DNA from: CAZKDV01 sp964551645
GTDB taxonomy: Bacteria; Bacteroidota; Bacteroidia; Bacteroidales; DTU049
NCBI GenBank assembly: GCA_964551645.1
Contig: CAZKDV010000018.1
Coordinates: forward strand, 1-31,086
DNA length: 31,086 bases
Direction: 5' to 3'
The notes beneath the pieces are model-generated. The model was given only the letters and a program-made list of their open reading frames with translations, made no database searches and had not been told where the DNA came from. Position numbers and translations under genes: made by a program. How positions within the stretch are numbered: the stretch's first letter is position 1; each line of letters starts with the position of its first letter. Positions 16,396 through 23,637 of this stretch are shown piece after piece.

Positions 16396-17739
16396 ATGGA
16401 ATCTTCTTATCTTGAACATATTTCTCCGATTGACGGCAGATATTACGATAAAACTAAACCTTTGCAGCTTTATTTTTCTGAAATGGCGCTTTTTAAATAT
16501 CGTTGTTTAGTAGAGGTTGAGTATTTTATTGCATTATGTAAAATTCCACTACCACAACTTGATAGTTTCCCCCAAGAAAAACATAAGTCGTTAAGAAAAA
16601 TATATACTGATTTTTCACTTGAAGATGCCAAGAAAATTAAAAAAATAGAAAAAACCACAAACCATGATATAAAAGCTGTTGAATATTTTATTAAAGAATG
16701 GTTTCAAAACAATGGATTGGAAGAATTTCAAGAGTTTGTACATTTTGGTTTAACATCTCAAGATGTGAACAATACGGCAACACCTTTATTGCTGAAAGAA
16801 GGTGTTGAATATGCAATTTATCCTATGATTGAGCAAATTATTGAGAACTTGCAATATAAAGCCAAACAATGGTCTGATGTTCCAATGTTGGCACGTACAC
16901 ATGGTCAAGCAGCTTCGCCCACACGACTTGGGAAAGAAATTCAAGTTTTTGCAAAACGCTTAATAGTTCAATTAGAACAGATAAAAGCAATTCCTTTTTC
17001 TGCAAAGTTTGGTGGTGCTGTTGGTAATTTTAATGCCCATTTTGTAACTTATCCCGATTTTGATTGGAATAATTTTGCAAATAAATTTGTAGAAAAAACT
17101 TTGGGATTGCATCGTTCTTTTCCTACAACACAGATAGAACATTATGACAATATTTCTGCTTTTTTTCATGCCTTACAACGCATTAATACAATTATTATTG
17201 ATGCATGCAGAGATTTTTGGACATACATAATGTTGGATTATTTTAGCCAAAAAACAAAAGAAAACGAAGTTGGTTCATCAGCAATGCCACATAAAGTAAA
17301 TCCTATAGATTTTGAAAATGCCGAAGGGAATCTTGGCGTTGCTAATGCTTTGTGTACTCATTTTGCCGAAAAACTTCCAATTTCTCGTTTGCAAAGAGAT
17401 TTAACCGATTCTACTGTTTTAAGAAATATTGGTGTCCCTTTATCGCATAGTTTAATTGCATATCATTCATTTTTAAAAGGTTTGGGAAAACTTGAAGTGA
17501 ATAATAAAAAAATAGAATATGATTTGGCGGGAAATTGGGCTGTTGTTGCCGAAGCAATTCAAACAATTTTGAGACGAGAAAAATATCCACAACCCTACGA
17601 AGCATTAAAAAAACTAACAAGAGGGACAAAGCAGATAACGCAAACAGATATTTTGCAATTTATCGATTCGCTTGATATTGACGATAAAGTTAAACAAGAA
17701 CTCAAAAAAATTACTCCTTTTAATTATATAGGAATATAA
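16396..17739 (+). CDS. purB: Adenylosuccinate lyase
   Basis: PurB acts twice in purine synthesis, splitting SAICAR and adenylosuccinate with release of fumarate. From the ATG at 16396 the protein has 447 residues and starts MESSYLEHISPIDGRY, as in the E. coli-type clade. Motifs are HFGLTSQDVNNTA, MLARTHGQAASPT with the catalytic His, and the fumarase/lyase signature GSSAMPHKVNPIDFENAEGN with the catalytic flexible-loop Ser. A TTG at 16372 would add eight residues (MIFKKIFK) but is too near the promoter box. The next gene starts 1 nt after its stop, so the ABC exporter is co-transcribed. Confidence 0.96.
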   Translation: MESSYLEHISPIDGRYYDKTKPLQLYFSEMALFKYRCLVEVEYFIALCKIPLPQLDSFPQEKHKSLRKIYTDFSLEDAKKIKKIEKTTNHDIKAVEYFIKEWFQNNGLEEFQEFVHFGLTSQDVNNTATPLLLKEGVEYAIYPMIEQIIENLQYKAKQWSDVPMLARTHGQAASPTRLGKEIQVFAKRLIVQLEQIKAIPFSAKFGGAVGNFNAHFVTYPDFDWNNFANKFVEKTLGLHRSFPTTQIEHYDNISAFFHALQRINTIIIDACRDFWTYIMLDYFSQKTKENEVGSSAMPHKVNPIDFENAEGNLGVANALCTHFAEKLPISRLQRDLTDSTVLRNIGVPLSHSLIAYHSFLKGLGKLEVNNKKIEYDLAGNWAVVAEAIQTILRREKYPQPYEALKKLTRGTKQITQTDILQFIDSLDIDDKVKQELKKITPFNYIGI

Positions 17740-17740
17740 A

Positions 17741-19567
17741 ATGAAACAATATTTTTCATTACTTTCATATCTTATTCCATATTGGGAACGCGTTGTTTTA
17801 AATGTGCTTTTTAATATTCTGTCTGTAATCTTTGGTCTGTTTTCAGTTGCAGTTGCCATTCCTTTTCTGGGTATTATTTTTAATAATCAACCCGAAATTA
17901 GTGAGTTGCCCGAATTTACCATGAGTGCCAAAGCAATTATGGAGTATTTTCAGTATTATCTTTCTGAGTTAACCTTATCTAAGGGACCACATTATGCCCT
18001 TTTGGCTGTTGGGGTTGTTATAATAGTAATGTCATTGCTTAAAAATTTGTTTAGATATTTAGCAATGTATAATCTTGCTCCAATCAGAAATGGGATACCA
18101 AAAGATATTAGAAATCAGTTGTTTGGCAAAGTTTTATTATTGCCATTAGCTTTTTATTCAAATGAACGAAAGGGAGATATAATTTCTCGAATGAATAATG
18201 ATGTTCAAGAAGTCGAATGGTCTTTAGTAAGTTCAATAGAAATGCTAATCCGCGACCCAATTACCATTGTTATTTATCTTGCAACATTAATATATATGAG
18301 TCCAAAGCTAACTATATTTGTTCTCATTTTGTTGCCATTGGGTGCAAGTGTTATTGGTGTTGTTGGGAAAAATTTAAAAAAGAAGTCATTTCGAGGACAA
18401 AAACAAATGGGTGTTTTAACATCAGTTATTGAAGAAACTCTTGGTGGACTAAGAATAATAAAAGCATTTAATGCAGAAAAACATACTAATGAAAAGTTCA
18501 AGAAGTTGAATCATACATATACAAAAATAATGATTTCATTGTTTCGTAGAAACTATCTTGCAAATCCGATGAGTGAGTTTCTGGGAACAGCATTGATGGT
18601 TGTTATTATGTGGTATGGCGGAACACTTGTTCTTGGAGAAGGTTCGTCGCTTACAACTGAACAGCTTATCGCATATTTGCTTGTGTTTTATCTGATAATT
18701 GCTCCTGCAAAATCATTTTCTTCTGCATATTATAATATCCAAAAAGGCTTAGCGTCAATTAATAGAATTAATGAAATACTTTTGGCAAGTGATTGTATTT
18801 TGGATAAAAAAGATGCACAAGAAATTCTAACTTTTGAAAAAGAAATTGAATATAAAAATGTATCTTTCCGATATACAGATACTGATGTTCTTAAAAATAT
18901 AAATTTAAAAATTCCTAAAGGCAAAACCATTGCTTTAGTTGGACAATCTGGTTCAGGTAAATCAACACTTGCTGATTTATTACCGCGTTTTTATGATGTT
19001 GTGAAAGGGCAGATACTTATTGACGGCATTGATATTAAAGATATTAGTTTACACTCTTTGCGTTCATTAATGGGAATTGTAACACAAGAAGCAATTTTGT
19101 TTAATGATACATTTTTTAATAATATAGTATTTGGTACCCAAATTGCCACAAAAGAAGAGGTAATAGAAGCTGCTAAAATAGCTAATGCACATAATTTCAT
19201 AATGGAATTTGCCGATGGATATGAAACAAATATTGGTGATAGAGGCGGAAATATGTCAGGCGGACAAAGGCAAAGAATAAGCATTGCACGAGCAATACTA
19301 AAAAATCCACCAATAATGATTTTAGACGAAGCAACTTCAGCATTAGATACTGAATCTGAAAAATATGTTCAAGAAGCCTTAACGAATTTAATGAAAAACA
19401 GAACAGTTATTATTATCGCACATAGATTATCAACTATTGTGCAGGCTGATTTAATTTGTGTAATGCACGAAGGTGAAATTGTTGAGAGAGGCACACATGA
19501 TGAGCTTCTTAGCTTTGATGGACATTACAAAAAACTATATAATTTGCAAATGCTTTCTGCTGAATAA
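17741..19567 (+). CDS. ABC exporter, ATP-binding and permease half (MsbA-like)
   Basis: A 608-residue half-transporter with an N-terminal six-helix exporter domain (about 1-340) and a C-terminal nucleotide-binding domain (about 360-605). The ATPase domain has Walker A GQSGSGKST, the Q-loop in GIVTQEAILFN, the ABC signature MSGGQRQRISIARAI, Walker B IMILDEATSALD and the H-loop IIAHRLST, so it should be an active ATPase. In Bacteroidota such proteins are usually called MsbA or lipid A exporter-like, and a lipid-type substrate is plausible but not shown by sequence. It works as a homodimer in this family. The gene starts 1 nt after purB; the link looks transcriptional rather than functional. Confidence 0.93.
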   Translation: MKQYFSLLSYLIPYWERVVLNVLFNILSVIFGLFSVAVAIPFLGIIFNNQPEISELPEFTMSAKAIMEYFQYYLSELTLSKGPHYALLAVGVVIIVMSLLKNLFRYLAMYNLAPIRNGIPKDIRNQLFGKVLLLPLAFYSNERKGDIISRMNNDVQEVEWSLVSSIEMLIRDPITIVIYLATLIYMSPKLTIFVLILLPLGASVIGVVGKNLKKKSFRGQKQMGVLTSVIEETLGGLRIIKAFNAEKHTNEKFKKLNHTYTKIMISLFRRNYLANPMSEFLGTALMVVIMWYGGTLVLGEGSSLTTEQLIAYLLVFYLIIAPAKSFSSAYYNIQKGLASINRINEILLASDCILDKKDAQEILTFEKEIEYKNVSFRYTDTDVLKNINLKIPKGKTIALVGQSGSGKSTLADLLPRFYDVVKGQILIDGIDIKDISLHSLRSLMGIVTQEAILFNDTFFNNIVFGTQIATKEEVIEAAKIANAHNFIMEFADGYETNIGDRGGNMSGGQRQRISIARAILKNPPIMILDEATSALDTESEKYVQEALTNLMKNRTVIIIAHRLSTIVQADLICVMHEGEIVERGTHDELLSFDGHYKKLYNLQMLSAE

Positions 19568-19621
19568 TCAGGATAAATCAAATATAATAGGTTATTTTTA
19601 TCTTATTTGGAAAATAATTCA

Positions 19622-19629
19622 TACTTTTG
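19622..19629 (+). promoter_or_regulatory. -7 box (TActTTTG) for the 4Fe-4S/Hcp operon
   Basis: TACTTTTG lies 25 nt before the ATG at 19655 and downstream of the alternative TTG at 19607. This supports 19655 as the start. No clear dyad for an Hcp-type regulator was found next to it. Confidence 0.5.
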
Positions 19630-19654
19630 CGTAATTAAATACATATTAATTGAA

Positions 19655-20512
19655 ATGAAAAGGCAAATAATAAAAATAGATGAAGAATTGTGCAATGGTT
19701 GTGGAGTTTGCGTAATTGGCTGTCATGAGGGAGCTTTACAACTTATTGATGGCAAAGCAAGATTAATAAGTGAATTATATTGTGATGGACTAGGAGCTTG
19801 TATTGGTGATTGTCCTCTTGGTGCCATAGAAATTGAAGAAAGAGAGGCTGAAGAATATGATGAAGTTTTAGTTATAGACAGAATTATTCCAAAGGGGGTT
19901 AATGTTATCAAAGCTCATTTACAGCATTTATTAGATCATCAGCAAGATGAATATATTAAACAAGCAATTCAAAGATTAAAAGAAAAAGGAGTTAATATGG
20001 ATTTGTCATTCCTTGATAAAAAACAAGAGCAGCCTATACAGTTTAGTGGGTGTCCTGGCAGTATGTCGAAAGAATTAAGAAATACTAATCAAACAAATTC
20101 CACTTCTGGAGATATAAGTTCAAAACTCAGACAATGGCCTGTTCAATTGCACTTAATAAATCCAAACATACCGATGTTTCAAGGAAAAGATTTGTTGTTA
20201 GCGGCAGATTGTGTTCCGTTTGCTATGGGAAGTTTCCATGGACAACTATTAGATGGTAAAATGTTAGCTATTGCTTGCCCTAAATTAGATAGTGGGAAAG
20301 ATGTATATTTGGAAAAATTAATTGCATTAATTAATGATAGAAAAATTAATACTCTTACTGTTGCAGTTATGGAAGTTCCTTGTTGCAATGGATTGNNNNN
20401 NNNNNTGATGCAATTGGCTCAAATGGCTGTTGCTCAATCTTCACGAAAGGTTCCTATAAAACAGATAACAATCAGTATTGAGGGGAATATTATTGATGAA
20501 AAATGGGTATAA
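19655..20512 (+). CDS. 4Fe-4S ferredoxin-type protein associated with Hcp (contains assembly gap)
   Basis: The N-terminal region holds two ferredoxin-type cluster motifs: CNGCGVCVIGC (C-x2-C-x2-C-x3-C) and CDGLGACIGDCP. A longer C-terminal part follows with CPGS, AADCVPFA, CPKLD and EVPCCNGL cysteine motifs, typical of a roughly 270-residue iron-sulfur protein often found beside hcp in anaerobes. It is a plausible electron donor or maturation partner for Hcp. The start is the ATG at 19655 (KRQIIKIDEELC); a longer TTG frame from 19607 has no support. Ten Ns at 20396-20405 interrupt the coding sequence without breaking the frame. As written the protein is 285 residues including four unknown; joining the flanks through a shared TG would give 281. 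Confidence 0.87.
   Translation: MKRQIIKIDEELCNGCGVCVIGCHEGALQLIDGKARLISELYCDGLGACIGDCPLGAIEIEEREAEEYDEVLVIDRIIPKGVNVIKAHLQHLLDHQQDEYIKQAIQRLKEKGVNMDLSFLDKKQEQPIQFSGCPGSMSKELRNTNQTNSTSGDISSKLRQWPVQLHLINPNIPMFQGKDLLLAADCVPFAMGSFHGQLLDGKMLAIACPKLDSGKDVYLEKLIALINDRKINTLTVAVMEVPCCNGLXXXXMQLAQMAVAQSSRKVPIKQITISIEGNIIDEKWV
20396..20405. other. Assembly gap (10 N) inside the 4Fe-4S gene
   Basis: Ten Ns separate ...AATGGATTG from TGATGCAATTGG.... The flanks share TG. Merging them gives AATGGATTGATGCAATTGG, which stays in frame (net loss of 12 nt) and reads CCNGLMQLAQMA. That matches the spacing I expect after the CC-x-GL motif in relatives better than four extra residues would. Confidence 0.9.
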
Positions 20513-20560
20513 AATCAAAATAAACATATTGTTTAATCATAAATATTAATTAAAAAAAAC

Positions 20561-20566
20561 AAGGAG
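20561..20566 (+). promoter_or_regulatory. Shine-Dalgarno sequence of hcp (AAGGAG)
   Basis: A perfect AAGGAG ends 6 nt before the hcp ATG at 20573. No other gene in the window has a comparable site, in line with the usual lack of Shine-Dalgarno use in Bacteroidota. Confidence 0.6.
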
Positions 20567-20572
20567 AAAATT

Positions 20573-22225
20573 ATGAGTATGTTTTGTTTTCAATGTCAAG
20601 AAACAGCCAAAAATTCAGGTTGTACAATAAGAGGTGTTTGCGGAAAGTCAGAAGAAGAAGCACGTTTCATGGATTTATTAGTTTATGTTGTAAAAGGTTT
20701 GTCAATCTTAGCAGAAAAAGGAAGAACTAAGGGTTATGTTAAATCCGGAGTGAACCAATATATTATGACTGCTTTGTTTACAACAATTACGAACGCAAAT
20801 TATTCTATTGAGTCAATATCTGATAGAATTGAAGAGGGATTAAAGCTAAAGTCAGAACTTAAAAACGAATTGATTTCAAAAGGAATTATCAATCCTACGG
20901 ATAAATGTCACGAATCAGTTGAATGGTGTGGTAGCAAAAATGAATTTGAGCAAAAATCACATGAAGTAGGGATTTTAAAAACTGAAAATGAAGATATTCG
21001 TTCATTACGCGAATTGGTTACTTATGGTTTAAAAGGAATTGCTGCCTATGGCGAGCATGCACATAATTTAGGATTAGAAGATGAAGAAGTTAATGCTTTT
21101 ATGGAAAGAGCATTAGCAGCTATTTGTGATAATAATAAAACTGTGGAAGAATTAATTGCATTAGTTAATGAAACAGGAAAATATGGAGTTGCTGTAATGG
21201 CATTATTGGACAAAGCAAATACTAGCAGATATGGAAACCCTGAAATTACACAAGTAAATATTGGAGTTAGAAACAATCCGGGTATCTTAATTAGTGGACA
21301 TGACTTGAGAGATCTTGAAGATTTATTAGAACAAACTAAAGGAACAGGGATTGATGTCTATACTCATAGCGAAATGTTGCCAGCACATTATTACCCATTC
21401 TTTAAGAAGTATGATAATTTTGCAGGTAATTATGGAAATGCTTGGTGGAAACAAAGAGAAGAATTTACAACATTTAATGGACCAATATTATTTACTACCA
21501 ATTGTATTGTGCCACCACTAAAAGATGCTATTTATTCGGATAGAATTTATACAACAGGAGCAACGGGATTAACAGGAAGTCAGCATATTCCAGATAGACA
21601 AAATGGTTTACCCAAAGATTTTAGCGTGATAATTGAACATGCAAAAAGATGCCAGCCTCCTATTGCCATTGAAAATGGAACAATTGTTGGGGGGTTTGCA
21701 CACAATCAAGTTTTATCTTTAGCAGATAAGGTATTGGAAGAAGTTCAAGCCGGAAACATTAAGAAGTTTGTAGTTATGGCTGGTTGTGACGGAAGAATGA
21801 AAGATAGAAACTATTATACCGAATTTGCCGAAAAACTTCCAAAAGAAAGCGTTATCTTAACTGCAGGCTGTGCAAAATATAGATATAATAAACTTCCTTT
21901 AGGCGATATTAATGGTATCCCAAGAGTTTTAGATGCCGGACAATGTAATGACTCTTATTCTTTAGCAGTTATTGCTCTTAAACTTAAAGAAGTATTGGGC
22001 TTAGATGACATAAACGATTTGCCAATAGTGTATAATATTGCATGGTATGAACAAAAAGCAGTTATTGTTTTATTAGCTTTGTTATATCTTGGAGTGAAAA
22101 ACATTCATTTAGGACCAACTTTACCTGCTTTCCTATCTCCTACGGTAGCCAAGTTTATTGTTGAAAACTATAATTTAGGTACAATTTCAACTGTTGAGGA
22201 AGATATTGAAATGATGTTTGCTTAA
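20573..22225 (+). CDS. hcp: Hydroxylamine reductase / hybrid cluster protein
   Basis: Hcp carries a hybrid Fe-S-O cluster. It was first described as a hydroxylamine reductase and is now considered mainly an NO reductase in nitrosative stress defence. The 550-residue protein is the class I type: cysteines 5, 8, 17 and 23 form C-x2-C-x8-C-x5-C for the proximal cluster. All hybrid-cluster ligands are present: His243, Glu267, Cys311, Cys405, Cys433, Cys458, Glu493 and nearby Lys495, one residue off the well-known Desulfovibrio numbering. It follows the 4Fe-4S gene by 60 nt and has an unusually strong ribosome-binding site. A clear terminator follows it at 22240-22276. Cytoplasmic. Confidence 0.97.
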   Translation: MSMFCFQCQETAKNSGCTIRGVCGKSEEEARFMDLLVYVVKGLSILAEKGRTKGYVKSGVNQYIMTALFTTITNANYSIESISDRIEEGLKLKSELKNELISKGIINPTDKCHESVEWCGSKNEFEQKSHEVGILKTENEDIRSLRELVTYGLKGIAAYGEHAHNLGLEDEEVNAFMERALAAICDNNKTVEELIALVNETGKYGVAVMALLDKANTSRYGNPEITQVNIGVRNNPGILISGHDLRDLEDLLEQTKGTGIDVYTHSEMLPAHYYPFFKKYDNFAGNYGNAWWKQREEFTTFNGPILFTTNCIVPPLKDAIYSDRIYTTGATGLTGSQHIPDRQNGLPKDFSVIIEHAKRCQPPIAIENGTIVGGFAHNQVLSLADKVLEEVQAGNIKKFVVMAGCDGRMKDRNYYTEFAEKLPKESVILTAGCAKYRYNKLPLGDINGIPRVLDAGQCNDSYSLAVIALKLKEVLGLDDINDLPIVYNIAWYEQKAVIVLLALLYLGVKNIHLGPTLPAFLSPTVAKFIVENYNLGTISTVEEDIEMMFA

Positions 22226-22239
22226 AATAAATTTAATTG

Positions 22240-22276
22240 AGTTGTCAGTATTAAATATTTACTGACAGCTTTTTTT
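22240..22276 (+). terminator. Rho-independent terminator after hcp
   Basis: An 11-bp stem (AGTTGTCAGTA paired with TACTGACAGCT, including one G-U pair) encloses a 9-nt loop (TTAAATATT) and is followed directly by six Ts. It begins 14 nt after the hcp stop and would separate hcp from the cupin genes. Confidence 0.8.
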
Positions 22277-22297
22277 GTAATTTTTAAATATAATACT

Positions 22298-22630
22298 ATG
22301 TCAGAAATTAATGAACCAAAAAAAGGAAATGCTAATAATGATATTAGTGTTGCAACAGATGCAATTGTAAGTAAAATTTTATTGAAATCTACAAGTGGCA
22401 ATATTAGTCTTTTTACTTTAGATAAAGGACAACAAATTAGCGAACATACTGCTCCGTTTGATGTGCTTATCATGACAGTGGAAGGGGAGGTTGAATTTAG
22501 TGTTAATGGAATACCATATCAACTTAAAGAAATGGATTATTTATATGTTCCAGCTAATGCTCCTCATGCTTTGTTTGCAACTAAACCTGCAAAAGTTATT
22601 ATTTCAATGTACAAAGAAATAGTACAATGA
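22298..22630 (+). CDS. Cupin domain protein (first of tandem pair)
   Basis: A single-domain cupin of 110 residues. Motif 1 reads KGQQISEHTAPFDVLIMTVEGEVEF, in which only the first His of the classical H-x-H is kept, and motif 2 reads LYVPANAPHAL with its His. This HTAPFD subgroup of small cupins is familiar in anaerobes and can bind a metal with fewer ligands; no enzymatic activity is assigned. It is cytoplasmic, with no signal. It follows the hcp terminator, and its last 4 nt overlap the next cupin (ATGA). Its place between hcp and nrfHA suggests a part in sensing or handling nitrogen oxides, which is inference from context only. Confidence 0.88.
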   Translation: MSEINEPKKGNANNDISVATDAIVSKILLKSTSGNISLFTLDKGQQISEHTAPFDVLIMTVEGEVEFSVNGIPYQLKEMDYLYVPANAPHALFATKPAKVIISMYKEIVQ

Positions 22631-22935
22631 TAGCAGCTTTTAGCCCTTCGGAAAACAATAAATTGCCATTAGATGTAAATGCTTGGAAATTAAACACAGA
22701 CAATACTCTTGAGTTCGTAAAACTTCATTTGAAGAAAGGAGAAAGCATAGAAGTGCATAAGAATAATGTTGATGTCTATTTTTTTGTTCAAAGCGGAAAG
22801 GCAGAATTTATAGTTGACAATAATACTATCATATTAGAAGAAGGTAATTTATTTTTTGTTGAAAAAGGTAAAGATAGAGGTTGTAGGTCTCTTGTTGATA
22901 GAGAGTTAAGACTTTTAGTAATAAAGATTTTATAA
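22627..22935 (+). CDS. Cupin-like protein (second of tandem pair)
   Basis: A 102-residue cupin-fold protein: KKGESIEVHKNNVDVYFFVQSGKAEFIVDN corresponds to motif 1 with one His, and EEGNLFFVEKGKDRGCRS stands where motif 2 normally has P-x-G-x-x-H. The usual motif 2 His is missing (Arg or Cys instead), so metal binding is probably weak or lost. It overlaps the first cupin through ATGA, showing tight coupling, and the two may form a heteromer. Nothing in the sequence identifies a substrate. It ends 74 nt before nrfH, which has its own promoter box. Confidence 0.8.
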   Translation: MIAAFSPSENNKLPLDVNAWKLNTDNTLEFVKLHLKKGESIEVHKNNVDVYFFVQSGKAEFIVDNNTIILEEGNLFFVEKGKDRGCRSLVDRELRLLVIKIL

Positions 22936-22973
22936 AAAAATCATAAAAACTTTAGTTCTTATATAAAAATTTA

Positions 22974-22981
22974 TATTTTTG
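22974..22981 (+). promoter_or_regulatory. -7 box (TAttTTTG) for nrfHA
   Basis: TATTTTTG lies 28 nt before the nrfH TTG start, with TTTAG 19-20 nt upstream as a poor -33 match. The AT-only palindrome ATATAAA-AA-TTTATAT at 22961-22976 overlaps its upstream edge and could be an operator, though base composition makes such a match cheap. Confidence 0.5.
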
Positions 22982-23009
22982 CAATAATAAAAGTATAAAT
23001 AGTATCATT

Positions 23010-23606
23010 TTGAAAAAAATTAAAAATACATTATTAAATTTAATACAGTTCTTTTATCCACCTAAGAAGTGGCGTGTTTCTGTGATAATAATGTTGGGTT
23101 TTTTTGCGGGTTTATTTGCATTTTTATTTCATATTTCAAAAGCACATACATACTTGAACGATAAGCCTGAGACATGTGTGAATTGCCATATCATGGCTCC
23201 ACAATATACAACTTGGTTTCATGGTTCGCATGGACAATTTACAACATGCAACGATTGCCATGTGCCACAAGATAATTTTTTTAGACATTATTACTTTAAA
23301 GCAACTGATGGTTTACGACATTCTTATGTGTTTACACTAAGAAATGAACCTCAAGTTATTTATATTCACAGAGCAGGAAAAAAGGTTGTTCAAGAAAACT
23401 GCATGAGATGTCATAATGATTTAATAGTTGACTATAAAACGGGTAGATATACAGATTTATATAATAAAAATAGAATGAACCGAAATTGTAATGAGTGTCA
23501 CAAAGAAGTTGCACACGGCAGAGGTAATAGCTTGTCTAGTGTGCCTAATGCGAGAGTGCCATTGATGAAATCGGCGGTTCCTTCGTTTTTAAAAAAGAAA
23601 AAGTAA
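23010..23606 (+). CDS. nrfH: Cytochrome c nitrite reductase small subunit NrfH
   Basis: NrfH is the membrane quinol dehydrogenase that feeds electrons to NrfA. The 198-residue protein has an N-terminal transmembrane helix (about 22-43) and four c-type heme motifs: CVNCH (56-60), CNDCH (80-84), CMRCH (131-135) and CNECH (160-164). The first is followed by I-M, the CxxCHxM pattern whose Met ligates heme 1 in known NrfH. Length and heme count are normal for the NapC/NirT family. The start is a TTG at 23010; there is no in-frame ATG before the transmembrane helix. nrfA follows 31 nt downstream and the two act as a complex on the outer face of the inner membrane. Confidence 0.96.
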   Translation: MKKIKNTLLNLIQFFYPPKKWRVSVIIMLGFFAGLFAFLFHISKAHTYLNDKPETCVNCHIMAPQYTTWFHGSHGQFTTCNDCHVPQDNFFRHYYFKATDGLRHSYVFTLRNEPQVIYIHRAGKKVVQENCMRCHNDLIVDYKTGRYTDLYNKNRMNRNCNECHKEVAHGRGNSLSSVPNARVPLMKSAVPSFLKKKK

Positions 23607-23637
23607 TACTCAAATATTAATTTTAATTGTTTCAAAT

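Noticed and set aside
22961..22976. Palindrome ATATAAA-AA-TTTATAT before nrfH as a regulator site
   Set aside because: It is composed only of A and T in AT-rich DNA and overlaps the promoter box; no consensus for an FNR/HcpR-type site could be recognised.
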